Shown: positions 1-10,700 of the stretch, in pieces
Layout: the number at the start of each line of letters is the position of its first letter
Numbering within the stretch: the stretch's first letter is position 1
DNA from: Pascua guehoae
Taxonomy: Eukaryota; Basidiomycota; Tremellomycetes; Trichosporonales; Trichosporonaceae
Assembly: GCA_001600415.1 (NCBI GenBank)
Contig: BCJX01000014.1
Location: forward strand, 62,001-126,000
Direction of reading: 5' to 3'
Length of the DNA stretch: 64,000 nt
Made by a program: the position numbers and the translations under genes
The notes under the pieces: generated by a model
Told to the model about the DNA's origin: nothing
Database searches by the model: none
Seen by the model: the letters and a program-made list of their open reading frames with translations, nothing else

Positions 1-1169
1 ATGGCGGTGTGAAGGGTTGGTTGATGAGAGGATGGGTGATTGCAAAGTACTGGGGAAGTGGAAGGTTGAGACGACAAGAGAAGGGAACGTAACTGCAGTA
101 CATGGTTGTGAGAGGTGGAGGAAACCTCCACCTCAGACAGGCGAGGCAGCCAGGCATGAGGCCACCCACGTCATCGTTCTGTGTCCACCCAAAGCCCCAT
201 TTGAACCACATCCAAATTCCATTAGACTGAAGAGATATCACGTGACTCGACTTTCAAATGCGGTCCAGGTCATACTTGAAATGCCCAGCCACAGCACAGA
301 CCCGGCGACACAATGTGGCAGAACCACGTTTCCGAGTGCTACCAGAATGGAGACGATGGAGACGACAACTCGGTTTCCACTGCCATGGAAGTCGCCCCGT
401 CAACAAGTAACCACCAAGGAGGTTATGCCGCCCTAGAGGCTTGAATGCACAATGGAAACCTATTCTCACCGTGGAGCCTGGGGTATCGCGTCTGGAGAGC
501 CGCAACGTGAGCCTCCAAGGGATTTCTGACGGCTGTCCACTTCTAACTGTGAAGGTAAGCTGTAGATCATGGGCATGAGATTAGATTTAGTGCAAACCCG
601 CTCCCCCTTGTCCGGTTGAGTACTTGGCTGATACGGGGCGTACTGCGTCACCCATGCCACAACGTGGTTTTCGCGTGAAACCTCTATCCTCGAGCAGCGC
701 TGGTATTGGGTATTGAGCAGCTTGAGGCATGAGTTGGTGATGCGGTGCCGCAAGGTGACTACCGCTACTAGGGTAATAAAGGGAGTGAGGTATTTTTTCT
801 TAGAGCTGACTCACAGTCTTGGCTACAGCATGACAGCGGGCGTTGGGTGTGGCTGAGGACAGAAGTGCCTCGGGTCAATGACGAGTCGCTAGCGCTACAG
901 CCAGTCCAGGGAGAGTGTCTGCATGTCCCTCATTGCCCATACCTTCCCCCTATGAGTTACAAAACCCAGCAGCCTTCTGGTCCAAACCTTCCCTCCGGCA
1001 CCGCCTTCCCTTGTCATTTATTGACCGTTTATTCTCGTATCTTTCATAACACCTGTTCGTTCTATTATCCCCTCCCCCAACAAGCCCAGTTCCCTTACAA
1101 AATGTTCGTAATGTCTATATCACAGCTGCTCACCCTCAGAAAAGCAAGACCCCAACACTGCCTATCACC
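1..1169. other. Intergenic; upstream region of the small Cys-rich gene
   Basis: No reading frame here shows a recognisable protein motif or a convincing splice pattern. The last 150 bases before the ATG at 1170 are pyrimidine-rich on the plus strand, as is common for leaders in this window, and are the likely promoter/5' leader of the next gene. Confidence 0.5.
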
Positions 1170-1493
1170 ATGAACCGCATCTCCCTCGCCGCTCGCTGCG
1201 TGGTCCTCGCCGCGGGCCTGGGTGCCCTCTACATCCTCGTCGGTCCGATCACGTACAACATGTGCCACACAAAGTGCAGGGACTCATTCGTCGCGTGCTG
1301 CGGGGCTGGCGGAAAGGTCGTCCGTACGTACAGCCTGAGATCCCAAAACCTCTTTTCCATTTCTCGACACAAATGACTGACAACAGATACGTTTAATGAC
1401 TGTGGCCTCCCGATCGCTGTCGACGTGTGCGCGGCCTACCTCGTAGAATGCATGGCGTCCTGCAAGCCCCTCCTCAAAGCCCCGACCAATTAA
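1170..1493 (+). CDS. Small cysteine-rich secreted or membrane-anchored protein
   Basis: Two exons, 1170-1323 and 1387-1493, joined across a 63-nt intron (donor GTACGT, acceptor CAACAG), encode an 86-residue protein. The first 28 or so residues form a basic start followed by a hydrophobic stretch (a signal peptide or signal anchor). The remainder carries eight cysteines, including the block C-x3-C-x6-CC and, in exon 2, a C-x8-C-x5-C-x3-C series. The reading frame is open only after splicing, and exon 2 ends in APTN-stop. I do not recognise the family. Size, Cys content and leader suggest a small secreted or cell-surface protein; no function can be assigned. A decayed copy lies about 450 bases downstream (1947-2167) with the same exon layout, which supports this gene model. 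Confidence 0.68.
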
Positions 1494-1946
1494 GAGGGTA
1501 ATTATCGCCGCGCCTGTCGGTTCTTGGCTGAGTCACCTTCCTTTGGAACAAGATCCAGTTCCATTCAGTCCAGCTTGGGTTCATAGCATGTGATGAAATG
1601 TCTGTAAAGTGACCACATCGGAGAGTGCCTCGCATCTTCATATGGAGGAGGTTTGTGTCAGCCTACAGGTGTACATTAGGTGCAGCTGCATCATGGCACC
1701 TCACGCTCTCAGCCAAGAGGAGGAAAATAATCGAAGCTCTCATACTGGGCGGTAAGCTGTCATTGGACCTGTCATCGCCGCAGTACGGGATGCCACATTG
1801 ATAGTGATCCGAATACTAGCCACTGCGATTCGCAAAGGTTATTTTCTATCTACACGTTCTTTTTACCTAAAGACTAGAGGGGGGTAGAAAGATGATCTCC
1901 TGTCTGGTGTGAGTGGTATACCCGAAAATATGAGCGCATGGGATGA
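1494..1946. other. Spacer between the Cys-rich gene and its decayed copy
   Basis: No coding sequence is supported. The stretch just before 1947 is where the leader peptide of the duplicate should be, but no matching hydrophobic segment could be read in any frame. Confidence 0.4.
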
Positions 1947-2167
1947 TGCCAGACGGCGTGCAATGCGGCCTGGGGCGTGTGCTGCGCCGGATTCCGTCTT
2001 TGTTGCGGGTACGTATTGTGCAAACAGCTTTTCTTTCTGGCGTCTAGTGTCTCACAACAGGTAACTTTACCCTCGGCATGTGTGCCGGCCGCCTTGCGGC
2101 GTGCTCGGTCGTGCAGGGCACCTGCATGGCGCTCTGTACCTCGCTTCTCGTCGCGCCGACGCCGTAA
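1947..2167 (+). pseudogene. Decayed duplicate of the 1170-1493 Cys-rich gene
   Basis: Read from 1947, the plus strand gives CQTACNAAWGVCC, matching the Cys pattern of exon 1 of the upstream gene. After a GTACGT...CAACAG intron, the frame ending at 2167 gives a Cys series finishing LLVAPTP-stop, matching the LLKAPTN-stop end of that gene. Two defects stand out. A TGA at 1944-1946 directly precedes the first conserved Cys with no upstream start in frame, and the two exon frames do not join in phase through the obvious donor and acceptor. The leader peptide was not found. This looks like a tandem duplicate that lost its 5' end. An unusual extra exon or alternative splice sites could rescue it, so the pseudogene call is moderate. 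Confidence 0.55.
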
Positions 2168-2529
2168 GATGTGTGACCGCCTGGGCTGTGGCACTTGGAG
2201 TGCTGCACCGTCATCTTTGGAGGAGAGTCAGTCGGTTTAGTGTCGGGGATGCATGTTGATAGTGTGAGCACAAGGCCCCGGTTGCGCCTGCCAGGAAACC
2301 GGTTTGTCCAGCCTCCAGACACTGGTCGTCAACTTGCTTGACATCTGCTACCACCCAGTTAGGTATAAACCAAACCTCCGCACTCCAGTAACCAGAGCAA
2401 TTTCATGGCGTAGCTTCATGGTATCTCATCATTGTCACAAGTGTACAAATTTCTCTCTCAAGGCTCGGCATGGGAATACGGATCACGACCACTCGGAGAA
2501 ACAATCATCAATCACGGTACAGTCGGCAG
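2168..2529. other. Convergent intergenic spacer
   Basis: Lies between the plus-strand pseudogene and the 3' end of the minus-strand NmrA-like gene. No coding or RNA feature seen. Confidence 0.4.
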
Positions 2530-3667
2530 CTACTCCTTCCCGGCCGCCTGCTGCTCACGCTTGAAGCGCTCGAGGAACTGCTCAAAGTTCTCGACGTCGG
2601 GCAGGACCTTGCGCGTCTCATCGATGCTGACGTCGTACGCGCCCTCGTCGTAGAACTGTGACTGGTCAGTCTTGAGGGCAACAGGGTGTGGCGATGGAGG
2701 TAGTAGGTACACACCTTTGAGAGCTCGGCAACATTCTTGACCATCTTCTTGGACACCCACGCGAGGATGCCCCAGGTCTCCTTGATTGGTGCGCCCAAGA
2801 CCTTTTTGTACGTCTCCTCGACCTCGCGCATGCTGAGCCTGTCGCCCGTGAGGGGGAGGACGGCATTGGTGAACTGCGCCGCGTTGGGTCCGCCGGGCAC
2901 GCCCTCGACCATGGCGCGTGCGCCGGCGCGCCCCACGTCGCGCGTCGAGACCATGCACAGCTTGCGCTCGGGGTCGCGGTAGAACGTGTAGCGGAAGATG
3001 ACGGTGCGGTAGACCTTGATCAGGAAGCGCTGGTCGGGGAGCCAGTTGTCCATAAAGTCGGTGTCGTGGAGGATCGTCCATGTCATGGGGGTCGCCTTGA
3101 GGCGCTTCTCGGTGGCGCGCTTGGTGTCGATGCTGTGTGTCAGACTACGTGTTGGCCCGTTGATGCTCGGCACTCACCCATCGCAGCGGTGGAGATCCTC
3201 GTTGTTGTCGTCGTGCGCGATCGAGGCAAAGATAAAGTGCGTCACGTCGTACGCCGCCGCAGCGTCCACGACCGCGTTGCCTGGTACGTGAGCATCGTGC
3301 GTTGTTTACCCAATCCCAACTCAGCCCCTGGTCCACCCCATGCTTCTCTCGACTCACCCTGGCGAACCTCGGTCTCCTCATCGACATATCCCTGCACGCT
3401 AAACACGCCGTACACCTCGCCCTTCGCGAGGCCAGTGGCCACGAGCGCTGCCGCCGGCTCGTCCATGTACTTTGGCTCGTGCACGAAGCGGACACCAGGG
3501 AGGGCGCCCAGGCGAGCTGGCCCCGGGTCCGAGCGGGTGAGCACGTGGATGGTCCATGCGGGCGTGTCCGACGGCGATGTGTTGTTGTAGCCCGCGAGCG
3601 CGGTGACGAACGCAGAGCCCTGCTGGCCCGTGCCGCCAAAGACGACAATGTGCTTGGTGGGAGACAT
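2530..3667 (-). CDS. NmrA-like family NAD(P)-binding protein
   Basis: Four exons on the minus strand (3667-3358, 3280-3178, 3132-2715, 2670-2530) give an uninterrupted 323-residue protein. The start MSPTKHIVVFGGTGQQG is a Rossmann beta-strand plus the glycine-rich loop G-G-T-G-Q-Q-G, the nucleotide-binding signature of NmrA-like atypical short-chain dehydrogenases. A motif HFIFASIAHDDNN follows in exon 2, and family-like blocks about redox-sensing reductase folds continue through exon 3. The length fits the family. Members range from NADP sensors such as NmrA to isoflavone-reductase-like enzymes; which of these applies here cannot be told. The three introns (77, 45 and 44 nt) have standard borders, the last with a CAAG acceptor. 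It would be cytosolic, as no signal peptide or membrane segment is present. Confidence 0.85.
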
Positions 3668-5387
3668 GGTAGTGGGTTGGGTGTGGAGAGCGGGTAGGAT
3701 AACGAGTACGAGTAAAGAGGGAAGAGGGGGTGGGTTGTTGGAGGTGCAGGCTGTGAGGTTGGGTAAGGTGTGAGACTTGTCAAGGATGGGAACGGGGGGT
3801 GTTGACGTTGGGAACGGGGGGTATTGACGCTGTGGCGCCTTTTGTACACCTTGCCTTGCATCATGGCAATCCATGGTGGGCGGTTGGACCCGATGGGAGC
3901 CGGACACGCGCACAGCCCCAGGCGTGTGACACTCACGCCCAGCAGACGAGCAAGAGCGGCGATGGGAAAGCTAAGCTTCTCTTCGGCGATCCGGTGCACG
4001 ATGCATTGCAATGGCGAGTCTTGGTTTGTCATTCCGCACAGAGAGAGCAAAGTCTTAGTAAGATGCCCACGGACAAGAATGTTCACTCCGCGCGACGCGC
4101 GTGCGTGCCACTTTGATACGCGGATCAACAATGCTCCGCATACCGTTCCCACAGACCAATGCCACAATTCTGGCCCTGATGGACTGTGCCCACTCTCCGC
4201 TTGCCCGCCCGGTCTCCGCTTCGGCCCTTGGTCCGCTTATCGATCACGCACCGCAATCCAGATCCACAACAGCTATGCGCGCTCCACGCTCAAAGAGTGA
4301 TCAGTATCAGCGCCCCGGCGGTTGGAGGCAGCTGTGGAACGTGTTCAAAGGTCTTGGCTGTCTCAAAAAGTTCTTGGCTCCCGACCTCGCAGCCGAAAAC
4401 TGACCGACCCCTTGCTGTCCGTCGTTGATCACTGTAATCGCTATTGATCGTCTTGTTAATCCCCTCATCTGGGGAACAAATGGACAAGCTCCTCGCGCTC
4501 TTCCCAGGTCTCGTTACATGAAGCTGATTCCCAGCCACAGCCTCTGGACACCCCGGTACTCGGCGACAGCAACAAGCCTCCTGCACTGCAGGCACTGCAT
4601 GGTTCTCCGGCCGTGTCCTATCAGTGTCAGCATGCAGAAGGTTCTTCTGTCAAACCCATGCCAAGCAGGTAGAGATAACCTCGGTTGCCCTATCCAAATT
4701 GCCGAGTCTCGCCACAGACCGCAATGGCAACTTTGGCCACGGCAGGGTGTTAGGCGTTACCCAACATATGACACAGCTTTGCGGACGCCACCCACATCAC
4801 AGAAGCGCGCATCAAATGCCAAGCCAAAGGTACCCGACTAGGATCCGACTCGAGGCCTCTGAGGGCAGAGCTTCTTTGCTGTTCGCGAGAAATGACGTCG
4901 TGACAAGAGCACACCCTCTGCAGCATGCAGCGCCGGTTGGCGGCTGAATGCCGGCTCCTGTCCGCCATGGCCAAGTTGTTTGTGCGATCATTCCGCAAGG
5001 CCGCAAGTGACGAGCATGTGGACTTTGACCGGCCTTAAGCCTGGGGCTTTGCCTATCGCACGTACTTCAGTTGGAGGTATCGCCGATACCTGCAGAGCGG
5101 CGTGGAACAACGCAGCGTCAGTTACCCACTGGCGCGAAAATAGGCTGGGTTTGCGTGATGGCCGATCTGGGTCGTTCACCAGCAACTGCTGGTGCCAATA
5201 GCTGGATATCAGCCGTCCCATTGGTGCGTACCAAGACCCAGAGGATGACGTCCAGCCGTGCGCGTGCAGGGCAGAGCATCTCCAGCTATACAGTCGCTGC
5301 GCACTGGCCGCAAACGACACAGTGATACGAGGCAGGCATTGACACTGACCACGACCCATGTCTCCATGACCGCAAGCCACGCCCCAA

Positions 5388-5490
5388 GAGAGTGCCCAAA
5401 GCCAACAGAGTGACCAGAGCCAAGAGTGACCAAAGCCAAAAGAGTGAACTAGGACCAGAGCCAAGACAGTGACGTAGTGGCCAGAGCCCA
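5388..5490. repeat. Degenerate tandem repeat, about 17-24 nt unit
   Basis: Four to five imperfect copies of a unit close to AGAGTGACCAAAGCCAA follow one another. Copies differ by substitutions and small insertions, so this is an ageing minisatellite. No coding role is apparent. Confidence 0.6.
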
Positions 5491-5545
5491 ATAAGCCCCC
5501 CGAAAGAATCCCAGAAACGAGAAGAGTTCCACAAAACCGAGCCGG

Positions 5546-5585
5546 CAACCCAGCCGACCCAGCCGACCCACCGACCCAGCCGACC
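5546..5585. repeat. CAGCCGACC-type short tandem repeat
   Basis: Four near-identical 9-10 nt units (CCCAGCCGAC) stand in a row, one shortened. Confidence 0.6.
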
Positions 5586-5906
5586 GCCACTAGCACAAGG
5601 CACAACCCCCATCAATCGCAGACTCCAGAGCTCTGGCACCCGCTGATTCCAAGGTACCCGCCGAGCATGATAACAGCACAAAGCTTGTCCGCATTAAGGT
5701 GGTGCTGGGTGAATGCACCAGCATGCATGTGCAGGTGCGGGTGCTTGTGCAAGTGGATGGACAGGCGCATGACCGAGCCTCGTACCGATGTAACCGATGT
5801 AAACTAACTTTGGTTTCATGTCACACGTACCGCGGTGTACCTGCCCGCGTGCCGGTGCCAACCCCGCAAACGTCGGTTGGGAACACGGCGGAACGACAAA
5901 GTCTAG

Positions 5907-5981
5907 GTCTGTAGCTCTCTAACTCTGTAGCTGTGGCTCTGTAGCTCTGGACTGAGCTCTGGACGGGGCTCTGGACTCTGG
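5907..5981. repeat. CTCTGTAGCT / CTCTGGAC degenerate repeat
   Basis: The block contains about eight imperfect repeats of CTCTG followed by TAGCT or GAC. It is probably slippage-derived. Confidence 0.5.
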
Positions 5982-6643
5982 GGTGCGGTACGTACCATAC
6001 GTACCTCTGCGCACGTCTGAAACTCGTCACGGCGACACAAGGCCGTTTCCGCCCAACACGGTGCCGGCATCCGACTAAAGACTAATGCAATCAAGCTTGG
6101 TGCATGCCGCGCACGTCGCTGTGGCGGTCGCGTATGACGTGCGGAAGTGGCTGGCGAGACTATTCATGGCCATGTCATACAGGACTCTGCACTGCATGAT
6201 ATCTACTAGCCCCAGTGCGCCCCGACAAACTCGCTTCGCTCGGACCTGACCTCCTCGCATCAGACGACGCGGTGTAGATGTATCTTCAGGGCCCAAACCC
6301 CAACGAGCAGTCGCGACCGGAGGGCCCTCGGCCATGCGACCCCGTTCCGCACGTCCCTCGCGCCCTCGGGAGGGAAGACGCTGCAATAACCACCAGACCA
6401 GGACCATAGTTTCTGAGGTTTATTCAGTGACGAGGGTTTGGCGGAACGGCCTCGTGTGCCCGATAGAGGCGGGTTGTCCTCTGCGTTGGGCTCCTCGCTC
6501 GCATGTGGCGTTTGCTGCTCGTCGGGCTGTGTTATGAGGAAACTGGCTTCGGGAAGGACATAAAAGCCGGGCGTTTCCGTCCCCATCCTCATCCCCATTC
6601 CCATCCCAAGTTCTCAAGACCACCACACCACAGTCGTACACAG

Positions 6644-6705
6644 TACCCACACACACCACCCACCCCACACCCCACCCCACACACCCCACAACCGTACACC
6701 CCTCC
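6644..6705 (+). promoter_or_regulatory. C/A-rich 5' leader tract
   Basis: An almost pure C and A tract built from CACACCCC and CACCCCAC units directly precedes the ATG at 6718. It is the probable 5' leader of the secreted Cys-rich gene and contains no upstream ATG. Confidence 0.4.
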
Positions 6706-6717
6706 CTACCACCCGCC

Positions 6718-7256
6718 ATGCTCTTCAAGCCCCTCGTCGCCCTGGCGCTCGTGACATTCGCGCTCGCCGCGCCCGCCGCCGACGGCCAAGGCGACGCGTT
6801 CGACCCCTCGACGGGCGTCGAGGGCGACGGCGACGCCGACCCCATCCCGGCCTTTGACCCCGAGTCGCCCGCGGCGCGCGACCTCGGCGCCGGGCTGAGC
6901 GAGCGCGCATACTGTCCTGCAAAGTATCCGTGGGGGTGTGAGGGGAGGTGTATCCCGCGCAACACCAACTGCTGCTTTGGTACGTCTTGTCAGAAGTGTG
7001 CTGTACTGTACATACCTACACCCCGACGTTACCCTTCATCCCCGCAACCCCACCTCGCTAACGCTGCAGACGGCAATTACTGCCCCAGGACGTACGTCCC
7101 CCGCGCATGCTTGTGCTCACCCCTAGCTCGTACTGTATCCGGTGCAGCAACAAGGCCCGGTGCTGCCCCAACGGCCGGCGCTGCCGTGAGTGTTTACTTT
7201 CATTTTTTATACTTTTCATTGGCTCCAGGAGGTGCTGACAGTGTATAGACTGCTAG
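6718..7256 (+). CDS. Secreted cysteine-rich protein with prepro-region
   Basis: The protein begins MLFKPLVALALVTFALAAP, a clear signal peptide. An acidic Asp/Gly/Pro-rich pro-region of about 40 residues follows, then a Cys-rich domain of about 11 cysteines (C-x8-C-x3-C-x6-CC, then further Cys pairs). Four exons are read: 6718-6979, 7070-7091 (only 22 nt), 7127-7185, and a terminal exon. The last acceptor is ambiguous. Splicing at 7228/7229 ends the protein in RGADSV (120 residues, stop at 7248). Splicing at 7248/7249 ends it in HC (116 residues, stop at 7256) and adds one more Cys. The stretch CCPNGRRC resembles disulfide-rich knottin-like modules, but I cannot name the family. A role outside the cell or in the cell wall is inferred from the leader. 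Confidence 0.65.
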
Positions 7257-7729
7257 ACCACAGGCAGCGACGGTTAAGAACACTGGAGGGTTTGTTTTCA
7301 ATAAATGGACGGAGAGGAGGGTGGCAGAAAATATTATAACAATTATGCAACATAACATGACGAGTGCGCCCGTGGTACACCACTGTCCTTTAGACTGGCG
7401 GGCCGTCTCAAACAGTATTTGGATCATGCGCTGGTATCTCATTTAGCTCACGGCCCACAAAGTGGACGAGGCACAGCCCTATGCCAACCTTTGGGGTCAT
7501 GACAGCAGAGGACGACGAGGCTCCCCGTGGTGACTCGTAAATCCTGTACTTGGTCAGACTCGTGAATTATTCAATGGGGCAATAGGCCGTCAAACTACAT
7601 ACTGCCACGGCTTCGGCTTCCTCCCGCAAACCAGCCCCTCGCCCATCAATGCTAGTGTTGTATTCATCCACACGACCTCTCGTGCCAGTGCAATCAGTAC
7701 TTGTGTAATTTGTATCCGTCTCCCGATTT
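7257..7729. other. Convergent intergenic spacer
   Basis: Contains the 3' flanks of the Cys-rich gene and of the helicase gene, with a locally higher AT content. No gene seen. Confidence 0.4.
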
Positions 7730-10700
7730 CTAAAGATACAAGCTCGCAGCAAACACAATGTCACGCTTGATGAGTGCCTGTGCCGCCTCCATCTTTTGGA
7801 ACAGGTCGGCGTCGCCAATGACGCGCGCCGCGTCGCGCACCTCGCGGCACGTCTCGTCGAGGCGCGTAATGACGCGCACAATCGTGCCCTCGGGCACGTC
7901 GGTGAGCGTCGTAATCTCCGAGAATGGCTGGTAGGCGTCAGCATCCCGTAGCCACGACCTCTCCGTGGGTCACGTCAAACTCACCATTCCCCGCGCCCAC
8001 TCGTACACCACCTCCACAAGACCGGGCTTAAACTTTTCACGGAAGTCCTCATATGCCACATGGTTCTTGAGCTGGGTATTTTCGACCTCGTCTGCAATCT
8101 TGTAAATAATGTCGAGGCCATCGGCAAGCTTGGGAGTAATGTTCGGCTCCGAGGTTGTCTTTTCAACAAACACAAATACAGACAGCAGGGCAACAGCCTC
8201 CTCGGGGCTGTAGTCGGCAAGAATATTGTCCAGGATGAGCTCGGTGAGAATGAGCTCGTGCGCCGAGTTGATCTCACACGCCACGCGGCCCTTGAGGAGA
8301 ACTGTCGCGTTCTCGTCAATAAACTGCAATTGCTTGAGCACGTCCACACGCGAGTTGTAGTCGGGGAGAAGTTCGAGGTTTTGGTCCGACAGTGCGAGCT
8401 TGAGCTGCATGAGGCTCGCCTCGACCAGTTTGCGCTCGTGGATAATGTCATACTGTCGTTAGCTTGCTACCCCTGACCATTCCGGCAGCAAACTCACGTG
8501 GTCCTCAAAGTCGGGGCACAGCTGGCAGCCCAGCCTGACCACACGGTCAACCAGACCGATTCGCGCGCGCAGCTGGTCCTGGAACTCGAGCTTGGACAAC
8601 CTCGACCAGTCAAACTCTTCAAGCTGGCCCTCGGCAAACTCCTCGTGCATGGCAGCAAGGTCATTGACCGCCTTTGCGATGACGTCCTTTGATCGACGAT
8701 CTAAGATGGCAGTCACGTCGACCTTGAGCAGTCGAGTTGTCGCAAACGCCAAGCTTGTAGAGTCGACAGACGTAATTTGCCATTGGGGGTCGGTAAACTT
8801 GCCCTTCCGGAGGACAGGCGGCCAGCGCGGTGGCACCTCGTCATCCTTGAGGTCTTCCTTGCCCGACTTTTGCGCCTTGGTGACGAGCACAAGTACCCAG
8901 AAGGCCTTTGCGTCACTCTTGACGCCATCGCGCACGATGGAAGGTGCGTTGCGTAGGATGACTGCAACGTTACCAGCAAAGTGCTACTGTTAGCAATGAA
9001 ACGCAGGTCCAAACTCACGCCATCCTGCAGCAGGACGATCCGGCCAGGGATAGTCTGCTTGCCGGGTGCCCTGGCAGCGACGTGCATGAGGCCCGTATTG
9101 ATGCGGACAATCTCTGACGAAAGGTCGTAGAATGCGCTAATGTCGGGGCTGCACACCGAGCAGTCGACGTTGGGAAGCTTTGCCAAAAGCTTCTCCGTCT
9201 GCTCGACCTGGCGCTGTTGCTCTGGCGCCAGTTTCTGTGCAGCATTCTCCGAGAACGACCGCTTGATCATCTCCTCGACCTTCAGCGCCTCTACGCGGAG
9301 AAGGTTGAGAATCATGTTGTACGTCAGGCGGAACTGCGATTGGAGGCGGTTGGGCGTGCCAAGCATCATCTCCTGGAGGTCCTTGAGCTGTTTTGTTAGT
9401 TGAGCTACCCAGCATGACACAACTAACCCCCGGAAGCTCGTCGCTGCCGCTAAGGATGATGACGGTACCTGTCGTGTCGAGACCACGACGACCGGCACGA
9501 CCAGCCATCTGAGTGTATTCTCCAGGCAGGAGGTTACGGAACGACACGCCGTCGTGCTTGCGGATGCCAGAGAAGACGACGCTCTTGGCCGGCATGTTGA
9601 CACCCATGGCAAAGGTCTCGGTTGCAAAGAGGACCTTGACAAGACCGCGTGCGAACAAGATCTCCACAACCTCTGGAGGGTGTCAGCTAGAACCATTCTT
9701 GTACAACAGCTGGAACACACCCTTAACAAGAGGCAGCAAGCCACCGTGGTGGACACCAATACCACGACTCAAGAGGTCGCGCATGCGCGAAATTTGTGGG
9801 AGCGTCTTGTCTGAGCCTGGCTGGGTTAGCATCGGCGTTCAACACTCTACCCACCCTTCAAACGGGTCAACGCCCGCTCCCAGGTAATGTGCACCTCGCT
9901 CTTCTCCTTGGCGTTGCACAGGTCGGTCGTCGATAACGTCGCAGCATACTCCTCGCAGCGCTTCTTGCTGAACACAAAGTTGACCACGGGGAGGAGATTG
10001 TTCTTGCGCAGGTGGTTGATCAGGTGGGTCCAGACATTCTGGTCCAACTGCCCGGGGCGACCACGTCCTCCGCTGAAGCCACCACGTCCGCGCGTGGCCA
10101 CTGCTGATTGAGGTGCGCCCTGGCCACCGCCCCTGTTGGAGTGGTTGCGCCCACCGCCAACGCGCGAGAATGGCGCAGATCGACCAGTAGGCAGGTCCTT
10201 TGCCCGTGTCGGCGCGCCGCCACGGCCGCCCGTGCGCGTCAGAGGCGGGAGACCAGCAGCTTCACGCTCCTTGTCCTGCTTGCGTCGGAGCGCCTCGCCG
10301 GCCGCCTTGTAGCTGAGTAGGTTAACTTTCTTCAGTGACCTGTACCTACCCCTCGCCAAGGAACTGGCTCTTGGAGTCGACAATCTTGTGCATCTCCTTG
10401 CCGGCCCAGAGAAAGTGCTCAAGAGGAACAGGACGCATGGGGGTCGAGATGACGTAAATGTTCTTCTTCTTTGTCCGCCTGAGCAGGTTAGCACTCGCCG
10501 GGAGTTTGGTACCTACCCAACCCAGTCCGCAAACTCCTTTGTATTTGGCACTGTGGCCGAGAGAAGGATGATGTTGACGTGTTCCGGCAACATGATGATG
10601 ACCTCTTCCCAGACAACACCACGTTCCGCGTCGTTGACATAGTGCACCTCGTCAAAGATGACAAACTCAATGTCGCGGATCAGGTCGGCGCCCTTGTAGA

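Larger units (their letters stand above)
3668..6717. other. 3-kb non-coding spacer with short degenerate repeats
   Basis: No frame here carries a recognisable motif or a coherent exon series. The stretch holds the degenerate tandem repeats annotated separately at 5388-5490, 5546-5585 and 5907-5981 and, at its right end, the promoter and leader of the gene starting at 6718. The left end contains the likely promoter of the minus-strand NmrA-like gene. Confidence 0.5.

Noticed and set aside
5286..5681. Trp/Gly/Leu-rich frames looking like membrane segments on the minus strand
   Set aside because: Produced by the degenerate tandem repeats at 5388-5585, not by a gene.
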